A DNA stretch of 64,000 nucleotides from Geobacillus stearothermophilus ATCC 12980 (GCF_030369615.1 NZ_CP128494.1:2375501-2439500); one strand, 5' to 3'; positions 27,304-39,505 are shown, counted from the first letter of the stretch. Translations and numbers: made by a program. Notes: generated by a model from the letters alone, not told the origin.

Positions 27304-28500
27304 TTACGGATTCACTTTTGTTTTAAATTGCTGCTGCCCGTCTTTGTATTCCAAAATAATGGCCGATTTGACAGGATTGTGGTTTTGATCGACCGTAAAT
27401 GTTCCCGTGACAAGCTGCAAATCTTTCGTTTGCGCCAGCGCGTCTTTAATTTTCACCGGATCGGCGCTGCCAGCCCGTTTGATGGCATCCGCCAAGAAGT
27501 ATGCCGTATCGTAACCAAGGGCGTTAAAGGCGTCCGGCGCTTTATTGTATTTCGCTTGGAACGCTTTGACAAATTCTTGAATTTTCGGATCCGGGTCGCC
27601 CGACGAATAATGGTTCGTAATGTACGTATTGTTCAACGCGTCTTTGCCAGCAAGCTCAATCAGTTTTGGCGAATCCCAGCCGTCGCCGCCCATGATCGGG
27701 ATGTTCAACCCAAGCTCTCGCGCTTGTTTGACGATCAAACCGACTTCTTCATAGTAGCCCGGCAAGAATAAAAATTCCGGATTGGCCGATTTAATGCTCG
27801 TCAGCGTGGCGCGGAAGTCGGTGTCTTTCGCCACATACGCTTCTTCGGCAACAATTTGGCCGCCGCCGGCTGTAAATGTTTCTTTAAATGACGCCGCCAG
27901 CCCTTTCGAATAGTCGCTCGCGCTGTCGATCAAAACAGCCGCCTTTTTTACTTTCAAGTCGTTCAGCGCAAATTTGGCCGCCACCGTTCCCTGGAACGGG
28001 TCGATAAAGCACGTCCGGAAGACGAACTCGTTCACTTTGCCATCTTTGACGGTCACCGTTTCGCTCGTCCCAGACGGTGTAATAATCGGAACTTTATTGT
28101 CATTGGCAATTTGCACTTGAGCGAGCGTGTTCGTGCTCGTCGCCGAGCCAATGATGGCGACGACTTTATCCTGGCTGATCAACTTGATCGCGCCGTTCGT
28201 CGCTTCGGCCGCTTCCGATTTGTTGTCGACTTTCACCAACTCCAGCTTTTTGCCGTTGATTCCTTCTTTGTTGATTTCCTCAAGCGCCAAGTCGAGCCCT
28301 TCCGCAATCGACTGGCCGTATGACGCGGCCCCGCCGGACAGCTCAAGGTTGGCGCCGATTTTAATCACATCGCCGCCCCCGCCTCCGCCGCTGTTTCCGC
28401 CTGAAGAACTGCCTCCTTGCTGGTTGCCGCCGCAGCCGGCCAAAAGACCCGCCGTCAGCATCAATGAGAAAAAGACACCTGCTGCTCTTTTTTTCTTCAT
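27304..28500 (-). CDS. livJ: Branched-chain amino acid-binding lipoprotein
   Basis: A 398-residue lipoprotein: signal MKKKRAAGVFFSLMLTAGLLAGC with lipobox LLAGC, then a low-complexity linker of Gly/Ser with six consecutive Gly (residues 26-43), then the LivJ fold (IKIGANLELSGGAASYGQSI, then AIIGSATSTNTLAQVQIAND near 110). It catches leucine/isoleucine/valine-type substrates outside the membrane and feeds LivHM. GGGGGAACAAGAA precedes the ATG. First gene of the liv operon. Confidence 0.93.
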   Translation of the reverse strand: MKKKRAAGVFFSLMLTAGLLAGCGGNQQGGSSSGGNSGGGGGGDVIKIGANLELSGGAASYGQSIAEGLDLALEEINKEGINGKKLELVKVDNKSEAAEATNGAIKLISQDKVVAIIGSATSTNTLAQVQIANDNKVPIITPSGTSETVTVKDGKVNEFVFRTCFIDPFQGTVAAKFALNDLKVKKAAVLIDSASDYSKGLAASFKETFTAGGGQIVAEEAYVAKDTDFRATLTSIKSANPEFLFLPGYYEEVGLIVKQARELGLNIPIMGGDGWDSPKLIELAGKDALNNTYITNHYSSGDPDPKIQEFVKAFQAKYNKAPDAFNALGYDTAYFLADAIKRAGSADPVKIKDALAQTKDLQLVTGTFTVDQNHNPVKSAIILEYKDGQQQFKTKVNP

Positions 28501-28751
28501 TTCTTGTTCCCCCATTGTTCAAAATGTTCTGTCACCAGAGCGCACACCTTTTTCTGCATACTATATCGATAGAGTCCGTATGCCTTGTGCGCTCGTGCGC
28601 CGCGCCGGATGGCGCCGCAAACTGATGCATGCCTTCCGATGCCGGCCGTTCATCCCCCCTCTCAAACTGATATATAAATAATAAAATTATTTTCAATTTA
28701 ATATAATATTACAAAATTCGAACCAACTCGTCTAGTTGTTTTCTATTTAAA
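28501..28751. other. Upstream region of livJ
   Basis: About 250 bases without a convincing gene. It holds a long untranslated leader for livJ (28501-28670) and a very AT-rich tract (28670-28760) where the livJ promoter must lie; several weak -10-like boxes are possible, and no riboswitch is evident. The next structure is the hairpin at 28752-28795. Confidence 0.5.
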
Positions 28752-28795
28752 AAACAAAAAAGCTGTTTCCTCTTGACAAACGCCAGAGAAACAGC
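28752..28795 (-). terminator. Probable yunB terminator, displaced by a repeat element
   Basis: GCTGTTTCTCT pairs with AGAGGAAACAGC and is followed on the minus strand by TTTTTTG. The only upstream gene on that strand is yunB, 340 bases away, with a repeat element between them. Confidence 0.7.
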
Positions 28796-28897
28796 CAAAG
28801 CCCCTTCGCCGAGAAGAACACTTTTTTTGCATAACATTTCCATGTTTCTGTAAAAACCATTCCCAACGGCTGACGGGCACCCGTCAACCTAACGGAA

Positions 28898-29060
28898 CTA
28901 TATAGATGCAATTTGAAGCTTTGCCATTTGCAGCTTTTACCCGAGTATTTGATCGACTGTCGGGCGACCGAACAACGCCGCTTAAAGACCCATATATGGG
29001 TCTGTGAAGCAGGCGGTTGTTCGATCCTCCGTCACGCCTTGGCTTGCCTTCGACAGTCGA
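28898..29060. repeat. Structured repeat element, copy A (truncated)
   Basis: Starts with CTATATAGATGCAATTT, the same end as copy B (60448-60692, opposite orientation). The core runs from CGACTGTCG (28954) to CGACAGTCG (29059) and contains ACCGAACAACGCCGCTT, an AAAGACCCATATATGGGTCT palindrome and GTTGTTCG. The matching right end is missing. No credible coding frame. It lies in the 3' untranslated region of yunB. Confidence 0.8.
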
Positions 29061-29130
29061 ACGAGAACGATCGATTTAGGAAGATGACAGTCGCCGGCCT
29101 TTTAGAGGCGCACATTGACAGCCTTTCCCA

Positions 29131-29877
29131 CTACCGCTTCGGAAGCTGGATGGACGGGCCGACTTGACCGCCGTTTTTGTTGTAAAATTGCGGCACTTCT
29201 CCCGGAATAAAGCGCATCACAACTGGAATATCTGTTGTCACATTGGAAATTTTCGATGCAAAAGGAATGACGACCTGGATGTCGACCGATACATGAATAT
29301 CAATTTCAATAAAAAAACTGTTAATATCATACGCTCGAATTTCTTTCGTCACTTCCGATTCGACATTGCCAACGATCTGAAACTGCACCGGAATGCGCGG
29401 GCCGAGGTTGGCGAGCAGCACGTTGTTCGTCACTTGGCCGAGCGGGATATAGTAAATGATCCCGCGGCTGTCCCCTTGGCCGGATTCGACCTCAGGCAGC
29501 ACCATCCGTTCGATCCGTCCTTCTGTCGCCGCCTTTAAGCTTTCCATCACATGATCATCCGTCTCCGATAAGATGCGATTGATCACCGCAGTGTCAAAAT
29601 CGACCGACACAATTTTGCCGCTTTCGTCCTTTTGAACCGTGACCAGCTGCCGAAATTCAGGGTTGTCTTTTTGAAACTGCTGCTCAATGGCGTTATTGAT
29701 CACCAAGTTGGCAATCCGCTTCGTTTCCGTTTCCGCAATTTCCATCAGCATCGGCTCAATGCCTTTATTCACGATCCAAAGCCCGGCCGCTGTGGAAAAC
29801 ATAAAAAAAACGAATGTCAATAAAAACACGTAGCGGAACGGAAGCGGCCCTCTCCGCACAAATCGGGGGCGCAGCAA
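29131..29877 (-). CDS. yunB: Sporulation protein YunB
   Basis: A 248-residue protein with one N-terminal membrane anchor (FRYVFLLTFVFFMFSTAAGLW) and an extracytoplasmic domain with LVINNAIEQQF and TDIPVVMRFIPGEVPQFYNKNG near the C-terminus, as in YunB, a mother-cell sporulation protein. The start is a TTG (LLRPRFV) with GGAGGGATTT upstream. That ribosome binding site lies inside a long hairpin (separate entry), which is unusual and may control translation. Confidence 0.88.
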   Translation of the reverse strand: MLRPRFVRRGPLPFRYVFLLTFVFFMFSTAAGLWIVNKGIEPMLMEIAETETKRIANLVINNAIEQQFQKDNPEFRQLVTVQKDESGKIVSVDFDTAVINRILSETDDHVMESLKAATEGRIERMVLPEVESGQGDSRGIIYYIPLGQVTNNVLLANLGPRIPVQFQIVGNVESEVTKEIRAYDINSFFIEIDIHVSVDIQVVIPFASKISNVTTDIPVVMRFIPGEVPQFYNKNGGQVGPSIQLPKR

Positions 29878-29881
29878 AATG

Positions 29882-29927
29882 AAATCCCTCCTTTACAAGC
29901 TATATGTATGCTTGCAAGGAGGGATTT
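29882..29927 (-). promoter_or_regulatory. yunB: Hairpin that includes the yunB ribosome binding site
   Basis: On the minus strand, just after the yunC stop codon, AAATCCCTCCTTgCAAGC pairs with GCTTGtaAAGGAGGGATTT (about 17 pairs, one interruption) around the loop ATACATATA. The right arm contains the AAGGAGGG site of yunB, so a transcript reading through from yunC would hide it. CATACATA in and before the loop resembles a sigma-E -10 box; a transcript starting there would lack the left arm. Confidence 0.7.
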
Positions 29928-29929
29928 TT

Positions 29930-30232
29930 TCACCGCATTTTCAACAGCGCGTCTTTTCCTTTCATTCCCCGTTTGATGCCAAGCTCCTCGGCGGCGACTG
30001 TCACCGATTCGAGCGGCGCCTCAAGCAACTGCTCGACCGTGCGCACCCCGACCGCCCGTCCGGCGACAATGCCGCGGTCGCGCAGCTTTTCGTTCAATAA
30101 CGCCACATCGAGCGCCCCGCACATGATGTACCCTTTTTCACTCGCCACCGCCAGCAAGTTCGTTTTCGGCAGCTGGACGGACACCGCGACAAACGGATGT
30201 CCCTCAATGATAATCGGCTTGACTTCCACCAT
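29930..30232 (-). CDS. yunC: YunC family protein (DUF1805)
   Basis: A 100-residue protein with PIIIEGHPFVAVSVQLPKTN and YIMCGALDVALLNEKLRDR, the DUF1805/YunC fold; function unknown. GGAGAGTGA lies about 8 bases before the ATG (MVEVKP). It is on the strand of yunB and yunD, as in B. subtilis. A larger open frame upstream is not supported. Confidence 0.85.
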   Translation of the reverse strand: MVEVKPIIIEGHPFVAVSVQLPKTNLLAVASEKGYIMCGALDVALLNEKLRDRGIVAGRAVGVRTVEQLLEAPLESVTVAAEELGIKRGMKGKDALLKMR

Positions 30233-30293
30233 CGCCGCAGTCACTCTCCTTTCCATACTCCAATGTATGAAGCATGGAAAAAGAAGTGCCTGC

Positions 30294-31676
30294 CTATTGG
30301 GCCAATTTCCAGGCGAGAAGATCGCGCAAAAACTCCGGCATATAGTACGTTTTCTCCGCTGCCCGCTGAATTTGCGGATAAAAATGACCAATGGCAAACA
30401 TGTCGGTCGTCGCCACGTCATAGGTGCGCTCCGGCTCGAGCGGCTCGCCGTTGATTCGAATGGCGCGGATATGCCAGGCGCCGTCTTCTTCCAGCTCCGT
30501 TTCGATCTCGACGCCGTCGTACACCATTTCCCCCATCACTTCGCCGCGGAAGCCAAACCCTTTAAAACGAAAATGCTTCATCCGTTCCGTATTGGCCTCA
30601 AGGATAATCTCTTTGAGCTCCGCGCCGCGCAGCTTCACCTTGCACGGGTTGAGCGGATGCGGGCAAATGCGATGCAAATCTTTTTTCGTCACCGGTCCTC
30701 TCGCAAGCGGTTCAAGCAGCACCCCGGCGTTCACCATCCCGATGTCCGCCTGGCACCATTCGCGCAGCGCAGACGCAAGCAAACGGGCAAGCGGCGACGG
30801 AGCGAACCAGTCAAGCGGCAAGTCATCATGGAGCACGGCGACTTGTTCCGCTTCAAGCCGCGCCAAACTTTTCTGTTCAAGGGAGCGAAGGCGGCACGCC
30901 ACTTCTTCGGAAAACGGCATCACACCAGCATCCAACACCTTCGCAGACGCCCGCCCAAGACGTCGCCCTTCCACTTCCAGCTTAACGACACCGACATATT
31001 GTCCGTATTTCCCAGCCGCGCAAAGAAGCGCACCGTTTACTTCCTTACCTTCTGGAAACACATGGTGGGTGTGAGCGCCCAACACAATATCCACGCCCGG
31101 AATCGTTGCAGCGATTTTTTCATCTTCATTCACCCCAAGATGAGACAGCACAACGACGCAATCGGCCTTTTGCCTCACTTCCTCCACCGCCGCTGCCAAC
31201 ATGTCAAACGGCGGAACGATCTTCCAGCCGAGCAGCTCGTAAAAGTGAGAAAACGGAGCGGTGGCGCCAACCACCCCAATGCGAAACGTCTCCGTCGCCG
31301 GGATGACGACATACGGAAGCGCCCAATGCGGCCGCACGCCATCGCGGCGAAACAAATTGGCGACAACGACCGGAAACCGAGCCTGTTCGTACAACGTATC
31401 CAGTTCATCATGATCAAGGGTGATCCCTTCGTTGTTGCCGATCGTCACCGCATCATAGTGAAGATCGTTCAATAAGTCCACATTCGCTTTTCCACGCGTC
31501 GCCTCGGTAATCGGGTGCACGCGATCGAGAAAATCGCCGACGTCAAACAACAGCATCGCCTCGTTGCGAGCGCGATGTTCCCGTCTCCGTTCCGACAAAA
31601 AGCGGACGATTTGCGGCCAATGTTCAAAATGGCTGTGCACGTCGTTCGTATGATAAATGTAGATAGTTTGCTTCAA
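30294..31676 (-). CDS. yunD: Bifunctional metallophosphatase/5'-nucleotidase YunD
   Basis: A 460-residue UshA-like enzyme without a signal peptide, so cytoplasmic. Metallophosphatase motifs in order: YHTNDVHSHF (residue 8), LLFDVGDFLDR (46), TIGNNEGI (77), VVLSHLGVNED (158) and GAHTHHVFPEG (185). The C-terminal nucleotidase domain has MVNAGVLLEPL near 305 and YDVATTDMFAIGH near 420. Start is a TTG (LKQTIYIYHTN) with GGAAGGAGGGG upstream, as is common here. Confidence 0.9.
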   Translation of the reverse strand: MKQTIYIYHTNDVHSHFEHWPQIVRFLSERRREHRARNEAMLLFDVGDFLDRVHPITEATRGKANVDLLNDLHYDAVTIGNNEGITLDHDELDTLYEQARFPVVVANLFRRDGVRPHWALPYVVIPATETFRIGVVGATAPFSHFYELLGWKIVPPFDMLAAAVEEVRQKADCVVVLSHLGVNEDEKIAATIPGVDIVLGAHTHHVFPEGKEVNGALLCAAGKYGQYVGVVKLEVEGRRLGRASAKVLDAGVMPFSEEVACRLRSLEQKSLARLEAEQVAVLHDDLPLDWFAPSPLARLLASALREWCQADIGMVNAGVLLEPLARGPVTKKDLHRICPHPLNPCKVKLRGAELKEIILEANTERMKHFRFKGFGFRGEVMGEMVYDGVEIETELEEDGAWHIRAIRINGEPLEPERTYDVATTDMFAIGHFYPQIQRAAEKTYYMPEFLRDLLAWKLAQ

Positions 31677-31696
31677 AACGCGCGCCCCTCCTTCCA

Positions 31697-32584
31697 TTAC
31701 GCCAAACTTTCCCATACAAGCCGGGCCCCGAGCAGTACAAGCACTAGCCGCAGCACGACGACAAGCATCCGGCTTGGCATCCGCTTATTGATCCACGCCC
31801 CGGTTTTCGCGCCGATCCATACGCCGGGAATGAGGGCAAGGGCAAACGACCATTGCACATTTCCCATCGCGACATGGGTGAGTGAACCGACGAGCGAGGA
31901 CAAAAAAATCATCAACATCGACGTCGCCACCGCCACATGGGGCGGAAAGCGAAACAGCACGATCATCGCCGGCACCATGAGCGAGCCGCCGCCAATGCCA
32001 AACAACCCGCCGAAAAAGCCGACCACAAACGCGATGGCGACCGCCATGAGCGGTTGATAGCCGTATGTGAACACCTCGCCGTTTCGGTCCGTGTACATTC
32101 GCACAACACGCCGTCGCCACCATGGCGCCGGCCGCGCCTGCTCCGCCGCTGTTCGTTCGGCCCCGTTTTCTTTCGCCGCCGCCGTCTCGTCAGCCGAACG
32201 CTTCGTTTTCTTTTGACTCAGCGACAAAAAGAGCGACATGGCGATTAAAAACAGCCCAAAATACAATGAAAAATGAGCGGCGCTCAGCGTATTGTTCACC
32301 CAAGCGCCGATGACCGCCCCGGGAACGCTGCCAAGGCAAAAGAGCAAGCCGCTTTGATAGTCGACCATTTTGTCTTTCATATACGACAATGTGGACGATA
32401 AGCCATTGAAAATAATGACGACAAGCGACGTGCCGACCGCCACTTGCGGCGTCACCGCCGACAGCCAGCCGAGCGCGCCGAAAAACAGAAGCGACGGCAC
32501 GATGATCACCCCGCCGCCAAGGCCGGCCAAACTGCCGACCGTCCCCGCGATAAAGCCGATCAAGACAAGCAACGCATACGCCAT
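31697..32584 (-). CDS. yunE: TauE/SafE-type anion exporter YunE
   Basis: A 295-residue membrane protein of the TauE/SafE family with eight or so helices and the two family repeats: GTVGSLAGLGGGVIIVPSLL at 14 and GFFGGLFGIGGGSLMVPAMIV near 190. A charged cytoplasmic loop (KKTKRSADETAAAKENGAER) separates the halves. Members export sulfite, sulfoacetate or similar anions; specificity is not readable. GGGGGATGG precedes the ATG. Downstream of yunF in the same direction. Confidence 0.87.
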   Translation of the reverse strand: MAYALLVLIGFIAGTVGSLAGLGGGVIIVPSLLFFGALGWLSAVTPQVAVGTSLVVIIFNGLSSTLSYMKDKMVDYQSGLLFCLGSVPGAVIGAWVNNTLSAAHFSLYFGLFLIAMSLFLSLSQKKTKRSADETAAAKENGAERTAAEQARPAPWWRRRVVRMYTDRNGEVFTYGYQPLMAVAIAFVVGFFGGLFGIGGGSLMVPAMIVLFRFPPHVAVATSMLMIFLSSLVGSLTHVAMGNVQWSFALALIPGVWIGAKTGAWINKRMPSRMLVVVLRLVLVLLGARLVWESLA

Positions 32585-32607
32585 CCTCCATCCCCCTCTT
32601 TCTCGCT

Positions 32608-33456
32608 TCAAAACAAACCAAGCTGCCGCGGCGCAAGGCCCGTGTACTCAATGCCAAGCAAATCGATCAATTGTTTGGCGTTGTCGGCGGCATCGCCGCC
32701 GGAGTTGTTGTTAAACAGCACGTAAATCTGTTTCGTTTTTTGTTTTAATGCCTCTATATGGCGCACCCACTCGCGCAGCTCGCGCTCATTGTACCGGTAT
32801 AAATAGCGGACCACCCTCCAGTTCTCGCCGGCCGTCGCCTTGTTCCAGCCGTGAACATTCCGTCCGTGCAGGCGGATGAGCGTCTTTTCCCGGTCGGTCG
32901 GATGCAAAACGGTCGGCACCGACCCTTCCCCCGCCTGCGGCTCGTCGCAAATTGTGTGAATCCACCCTTCCTCTTCCATAAAGTGAAGCGTTTTTTCATA
33001 AAAGCGCGGCGAAAACCACGATTGGTGCCGAAATTCGAGCGCCGCCGGCACCTCCCCCATCCGCGCTTTTGTCCAGCGCAAGTACGCCACATGCTCGCGC
33101 CGACAGTCAAACCACGGCGGAAACTGAAACAGCACCATCGCCAATTTCCCCGCTTCCTGAAACGGCGCGATCGATTCCAGAAACGCGGCAAACATCGCTT
33201 CCTTGCTTTCATACGGAATCGGGCCGCGCTCATGCCCGGTCATTCCTTGGTATGCCTTCACGATAAACTGAAACGACGGCGGCGTTTCCCGAATCCATTT
33301 TTCCACATTCGCCCGCGGTTGAATGGCGTAAAAGTACGAATCGACCTCGACCGTCGGAAAATGGGCCGCATATTCCGGCAGTTTGTCCTTCGCAGCAAGG
33401 CCCGGCGGATACAAACTGTCATGATCGCCCCAGCCGGTCAGTCCAATATAAATCAT
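32608..33456 (-). CDS. yunF: DUF72 family protein YunF
   Basis: A 282-residue TIM-barrel-like DUF72 protein: IYIGLTGWGDHDSLYP at the start, PTVEVDSYFYAIQPRANVEKW near 38, LEFRHQSWFSPRFYE near 140 and YVLFNNNSGGDAADNAKQL near the end, all hallmarks of the family. Function unknown (nuclease-like activity proposed for some relatives). Three start codons lie within nine bases (GTG, ATG, ATG); I use the last. Followed by yunE 23 bases on. Confidence 0.87.
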   Translation of the reverse strand: MIYIGLTGWGDHDSLYPPGLAAKDKLPEYAAHFPTVEVDSYFYAIQPRANVEKWIRETPPSFQFIVKAYQGMTGHERGPIPYESKEAMFAAFLESIAPFQEAGKLAMVLFQFPPWFDCRREHVAYLRWTKARMGEVPAALEFRHQSWFSPRFYEKTLHFMEEEGWIHTICDEPQAGEGSVPTVLHPTDREKTLIRLHGRNVHGWNKATAGENWRVVRYLYRYNERELREWVRHIEALKQKTKQIYVLFNNNSGGDAADNAKQLIDLLGIEYTGLAPRQLGLF

Positions 33457-33581
33457 GGCCATCACCAGTTTATTCAGCTTTCAGATATTTTAACTATACC
33501 ATAAGCAGGTCGGCCATGAAATCAAAACGACTATTGGCACGTTGCTCTAAGGGGGAATGGCCTGCGACGCGGCAAGCAACG

Positions 33582-34040
33582 TTATTCTTGCGTCAAGTAA
33601 TTGAAATGTTTATCCGTGATATAGGTGAGATCAATATCAAAATTCATCTTATCTAAGATCGGTTGAATGTACTCGATTAAATGTGTGCCAACCCCAAAAT
33701 AATCAGGGAACTTCGTAATATAAAACGAATGATTATTATCACAATCGGGCTTATGTTCAACTAACCCTTCGATGACCTCAATGATTCGGTCCACCATATG
33801 TTGTTCTAATGTTTTCTCTGAAATGATGACCGTGTGGATATAATTCTCCGCGCCTTCAAATGAATCCTCATCCTCGATTCCCTTTAAAATGGGAAAATCA
33901 TCGAGAACACTAGGTCTCCTGTAATCCAAAATCAATAACATACAAACCGTTTCACCATCTTGGTCATCTAAACGAAACAACTCCAGATCTCGCAACTTCA
34001 ACATTCTGATCAATTTCCACATTCCTATCATCTCTTTCAC
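33582..34040 (-). CDS. Hypothetical protein, AT-rich, function unknown
   Basis: A 152-residue acidic protein (KLRDLELFRLDDQDGETVCM ... ENYIHTVIISEKTLEQHMVD ... HSFYITKFPDYFGVGTHLIE). No signal peptide or membrane helix. I do not recognise a domain. Its base composition is clearly lower in GC than yunF and sufB, and the synteny with B. subtilis is interrupted here, so it may have been acquired. The start is doubtful: GTG, or ATGs 3 and 6 codons later. About 240 AT-rich bases with no clear gene separate it from the sufB terminator. Confidence 0.55.
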   Translation of the reverse strand: MKEMIGMWKLIRMLKLRDLELFRLDDQDGETVCMLLILDYRRPSVLDDFPILKGIEDEDSFEGAENYIHTVIISEKTLEQHMVDRIIEVIEGLVEHKPDCDNNHSFYITKFPDYFGVGTHLIEYIQPILDKMNFDIDLTYITDKHFNYLTQE

Positions 34041-34279
34041 GTTCCACTCTCTTTTTCATCGTTATATTTTCAAAATAATGAAACATCACCAATCCGATTA
34101 TAGATCATAACAAAATATTCATAAATAACCATTCCTTCACAAATCTGAAATGGACGATCATCGTTATGGACGCTTTTAGCACGGATAGAGCATGCCAGCA
34201 TAACAATGACCGCTGACACCCACTCCATGTGACTCAAAACATTGAGGATGAGACACTGAAGTGGGATCAGCGGCACTTG

Positions 34280-34321
34280 AAAAAAATGATGGGTGCAGCG
34301 CTTCGTTTGAACGCTGTACCC
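34280..34321 (-). terminator. Terminator of the suf operon
   Basis: GGGTACAGCG pairs with CGCTGCACCC (one mismatch) across an 11-base loop and is followed on the minus strand by ATCATTTTTTTC, 16 bases past the sufB stop. Confidence 0.8.
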
Positions 34322-34336
34322 TTGATATGATCAAGA

Positions 34337-35734
34337 TTATCCAATGCTTCCTTCCATCTCGAACTTGATCAAGCGGTTCATCTCGACCGCGTATTCCATC
34401 GGCAGCTCTCTTGTAAACGGCTCAATGAAGCCCATGACGATCATTTCCGTCGCTTCCTGCTCGGAAATGCCGCGGCTCATCAAGTAGAACAGCTGCTCTT
34501 CCGACACTTTCGACACTTTCGCTTCGTGCTCAAGCGAGATGTTGTCGTTTAAAATTTCGTTGTACGGAATCGTGTCCGATGTCGACTGATTGTCGAGAAT
34601 GAGCGTATCGCATTCGATGTTCGAGCGCGAGCCGGACGCTTTGCGGCCGAAATGGACCATGCCGCGATACGTCACCTTGCCGCCTTGTTTGGAGATCGAC
34701 TTCGAGACGATCGTCGATGACGTATTCGGGGCCAAATGGATCATTTTCGCCCCGGCGTCTTGATGTTGCCCTTTGCCTGCGATGGCGATCGACAGCGTCA
34801 AGCCGCGCGCCCCTTCGCCTTTTAAGATGACGGCCGGGTATTTCATCGTCAGCTTCGAGCCGATGTTGCCGTCGATCCATTCCATCGTCGCGTTTTCTTC
34901 GCAGACGGCGCGCTTCGTCACCAAGTTGAAGACGTTGTTCGCCCAGTTTTGGATCGTCGTGTAGCGGCAGTAGGCGCCTTTTTTGACGATGATCTCAACA
35001 ACCGCGCTATGAAGCGAGTTCGTCGTGTAAATCGGCGCTGTACAGCCTTCGACGTAATGGACGTGCGCCCCTTCGTCCACGATGATGAGCGTCCGTTCAA
35101 ACTGCCCCATGTTTTCCGAGTTGATGCGGAAGTACGCCTGAAGCGGCGTATCGACTTTGACGCCTTTCGGGACGTAGATGAACGAACCGCCCGACCAGAC
35201 GGCCGAGTTCAAGGCCGCAAATTTGTTGTCTGTCGGCGGCACGACTTTGGCGAAATACTCGCGGAACAAGTCTTCGTTCTCCTTCAGCGCCGAGTCGGTG
35301 TCTTTAAAGATGACACCGAGTTTTTCGAGGTCTTCTTTCATGTTGTGGTAGACGACTTCCGATTCGTATTGCGCCGAGACGCCGGCCAAATATTTTTGTT
35401 CCGCCTCTGGAATCCCTAATTTATCGAACGTCTCTTTGATCTCCGCCGGCACCTCATCCCACGAACGGCCCGATTTTTCCGTCGGTTTGACGTAGTACGT
35501 AATTTCATCGAAATCGAGGCTTGATAAGTCGCCGCCCCATTGCGGCATCGGTTTGCTGTAGAAGATGTCGAGCGCTTTTAAGCGGAACTCGAGCATCCAT
35601 TGCGGCTCGTTTTTCATCCGCGAAATTTCTTCGACGACTTCACGCGTCAGGCCGCGCTGGGCGCGGAAGACGGAGACGTCTTTATCGACGAAGCCGTACT
35701 TGTATTCACCAATTTCCGGGGCTTTTTTCGCCAT
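34337..35734 (-). CDS. sufB: Fe-S cluster assembly protein SufB
   Basis: A 465-residue SufB. It forms the SufBCD scaffold on which clusters are built. The beta-helix core has [22 protein letters not shown] near 188, HYVEGCTAP with a conserved Cys near 235, and [22 protein letters not shown] near 412. GGAAGGTGAACCGAG precedes the ATG. Last gene of sufCDSUB, 22 bases after sufU. Confidence 0.96.
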   Translation of the reverse strand: MAKKAPEIGEYKYGFVDKDVSVFRAQRGLTREVVEEISRMKNEPQWMLEFRLKALDIFYSKPMPQWGGDLSSLDFDEITYYVKPTEKSGRSWDEVPAEIKETFDKLGIPEAEQKYLAGVSAQYESEVVYHNMKEDLEKLGVIFKDTDSALKENEDLFREYFAKVVPPTDNKFAALNSAVWSGGSFIYVPKGVKVDTPLQAYFRINSENMGQFERTLIIVDEGAHVHYVEGCTAPIYTTNSLHSAVVEIIVKKGAYCRYTTIQNWANNVFNLVTKRAVCEENATMEWIDGNIGSKLTMKYPAVILKGEGARGLTLSIAIAGKGQHQDAGAKMIHLAPNTSSTIVSKSISKQGGKVTYRGMVHFGRKASGSRSNIECDTLILDNQSTSDTIPYNEILNDNISLEHEAKVSKVSEEQLFYLMSRGISEQEATEMIVMGFIEPFTRELPMEYAVEMNRLIKFEMEGSIG

Positions 35735-35756
35735 CTCGGTTCACCTTCCTTTAGAC

Positions 35757-38708
<2,952 letters not shown>

Positions 38709-38725
38709 AGTCCTCCTCCTAACGC

Positions 38726-39505
38726 TTACGCTTCTTGTCCGACCGTTTCGTCTTCGATGCCGAGTTCTTTTTTGATCCAGTCGTACCCTTCCGCCTCAAG
38801 CCGCTGCGCCAGCTCCGGACCGCCGGACTTGACGATGCGCCCTTGCATCATGACATGCACATAATCCGGGGTGATGTAGTTGAGCAGCCGCTGGTAGTGG
38901 GTGATGATCAAACAGCCGAACTCGCTGCTGCGCATTTCGTTGACACCTTTGGCGACGATTTTGAGCGCGTCGATATCGAGGCCGGAGTCGATCTCGTCTA
39001 AAATGGCGATTTTCGGCTCAAGCATCATCAGCTGCAAAATTTCATTTCGCTTTTTCTCCCCGCCCGAGAATCCTTCGTTCAAGTAACGGTGCGCCATATC
39101 CGGGTTCATTTCGAGAAACGCCATTTTTTCATCGAGCTTGCGGATGAATTTCATGAGCGAAATTTCGTTGCCTTCGCCAAGCCGGGCGTTGATCGCCGCG
39201 CGCAAAAAGTCGGCGTTCGTCACTCCACTGATTTCGCTTGGGTATTGCATCGCCAAAAACAGGCCGGCGCGCGCCCGTTCGTCGACTTCCATCTCAAGGA
39301 CATCCTGGCCGTCGAGCGTCACCGATCCTTCTGTCACTTCATATTTTGGATGGCCCATAATGGCCGATGCCAGCGTCGACTTCCCCGTTCCGTTCGGACC
39401 CATGATGGCGTGGATTTCCCCGCCTTTGACTTCCAAGTCCACTCCTTTTAAAATTTCTTTTCCCTCCACGGCGACGTGGAGATTGCGAATCGTCAATACC
39501 GCCAT
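38726..39505 (-). CDS. sufC: Fe-S cluster assembly ATPase SufC
   Basis: A 259-residue ABC-type ATPase: Walker A GPNGTGKSTLA near 36, signature FSGGEKKRNEILQL near 143 and Walker B IAILDEIDSGLDIDA near 167, with the SufC-specific EISGVTNADFLRAA. It drives SufBCD shape changes. AGGAGGTATGCTGC precedes the chosen ATG (MAVLTIRN). First gene of the operon. Confidence 0.96.
   Translation of the reverse strand: MAVLTIRNLHVAVEGKEILKGVDLEVKGGEIHAIMGPNGTGKSTLASAIMGHPKYEVTEGSVTLDGQDVLEMEVDERARAGLFLAMQYPSEISGVTNADFLRAAINARLGEGNEISLMKFIRKLDEKMAFLEMNPDMAHRYLNEGFSGGEKKRNEILQLMMLEPKIAILDEIDSGLDIDALKIVAKGVNEMRSSEFGCLIITHYQRLLNYITPDYVHVMMQGRIVKSGGPELAQRLEAEGYDWIKKELGIEDETVGQEA

Noticed and set aside
28680-28730. 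AT-rich sequence before livJ resembling a CodY site
   Set aside because: Too many mismatches to AATTTTC-W-GAAAATT to call; CodY control of liv is plausible from biology but not shown by this sequence.
28913-29167. Open frame of 84 codons in the region of repeat copy A
   Set aside because: It lies inside the non-coding repeat and overlaps the 3' end of yunB; no ribosome binding site and no resemblance to known proteins.
34070-34276. Open frame of 68 codons (VPLIPLQCLILNVLSHMEWV...) before sufB's terminator
   Set aside because: No ribosome binding site and a weak GTG start directly after the terminator T-run. It might be a piece of an old mobile element, but I cannot name it.
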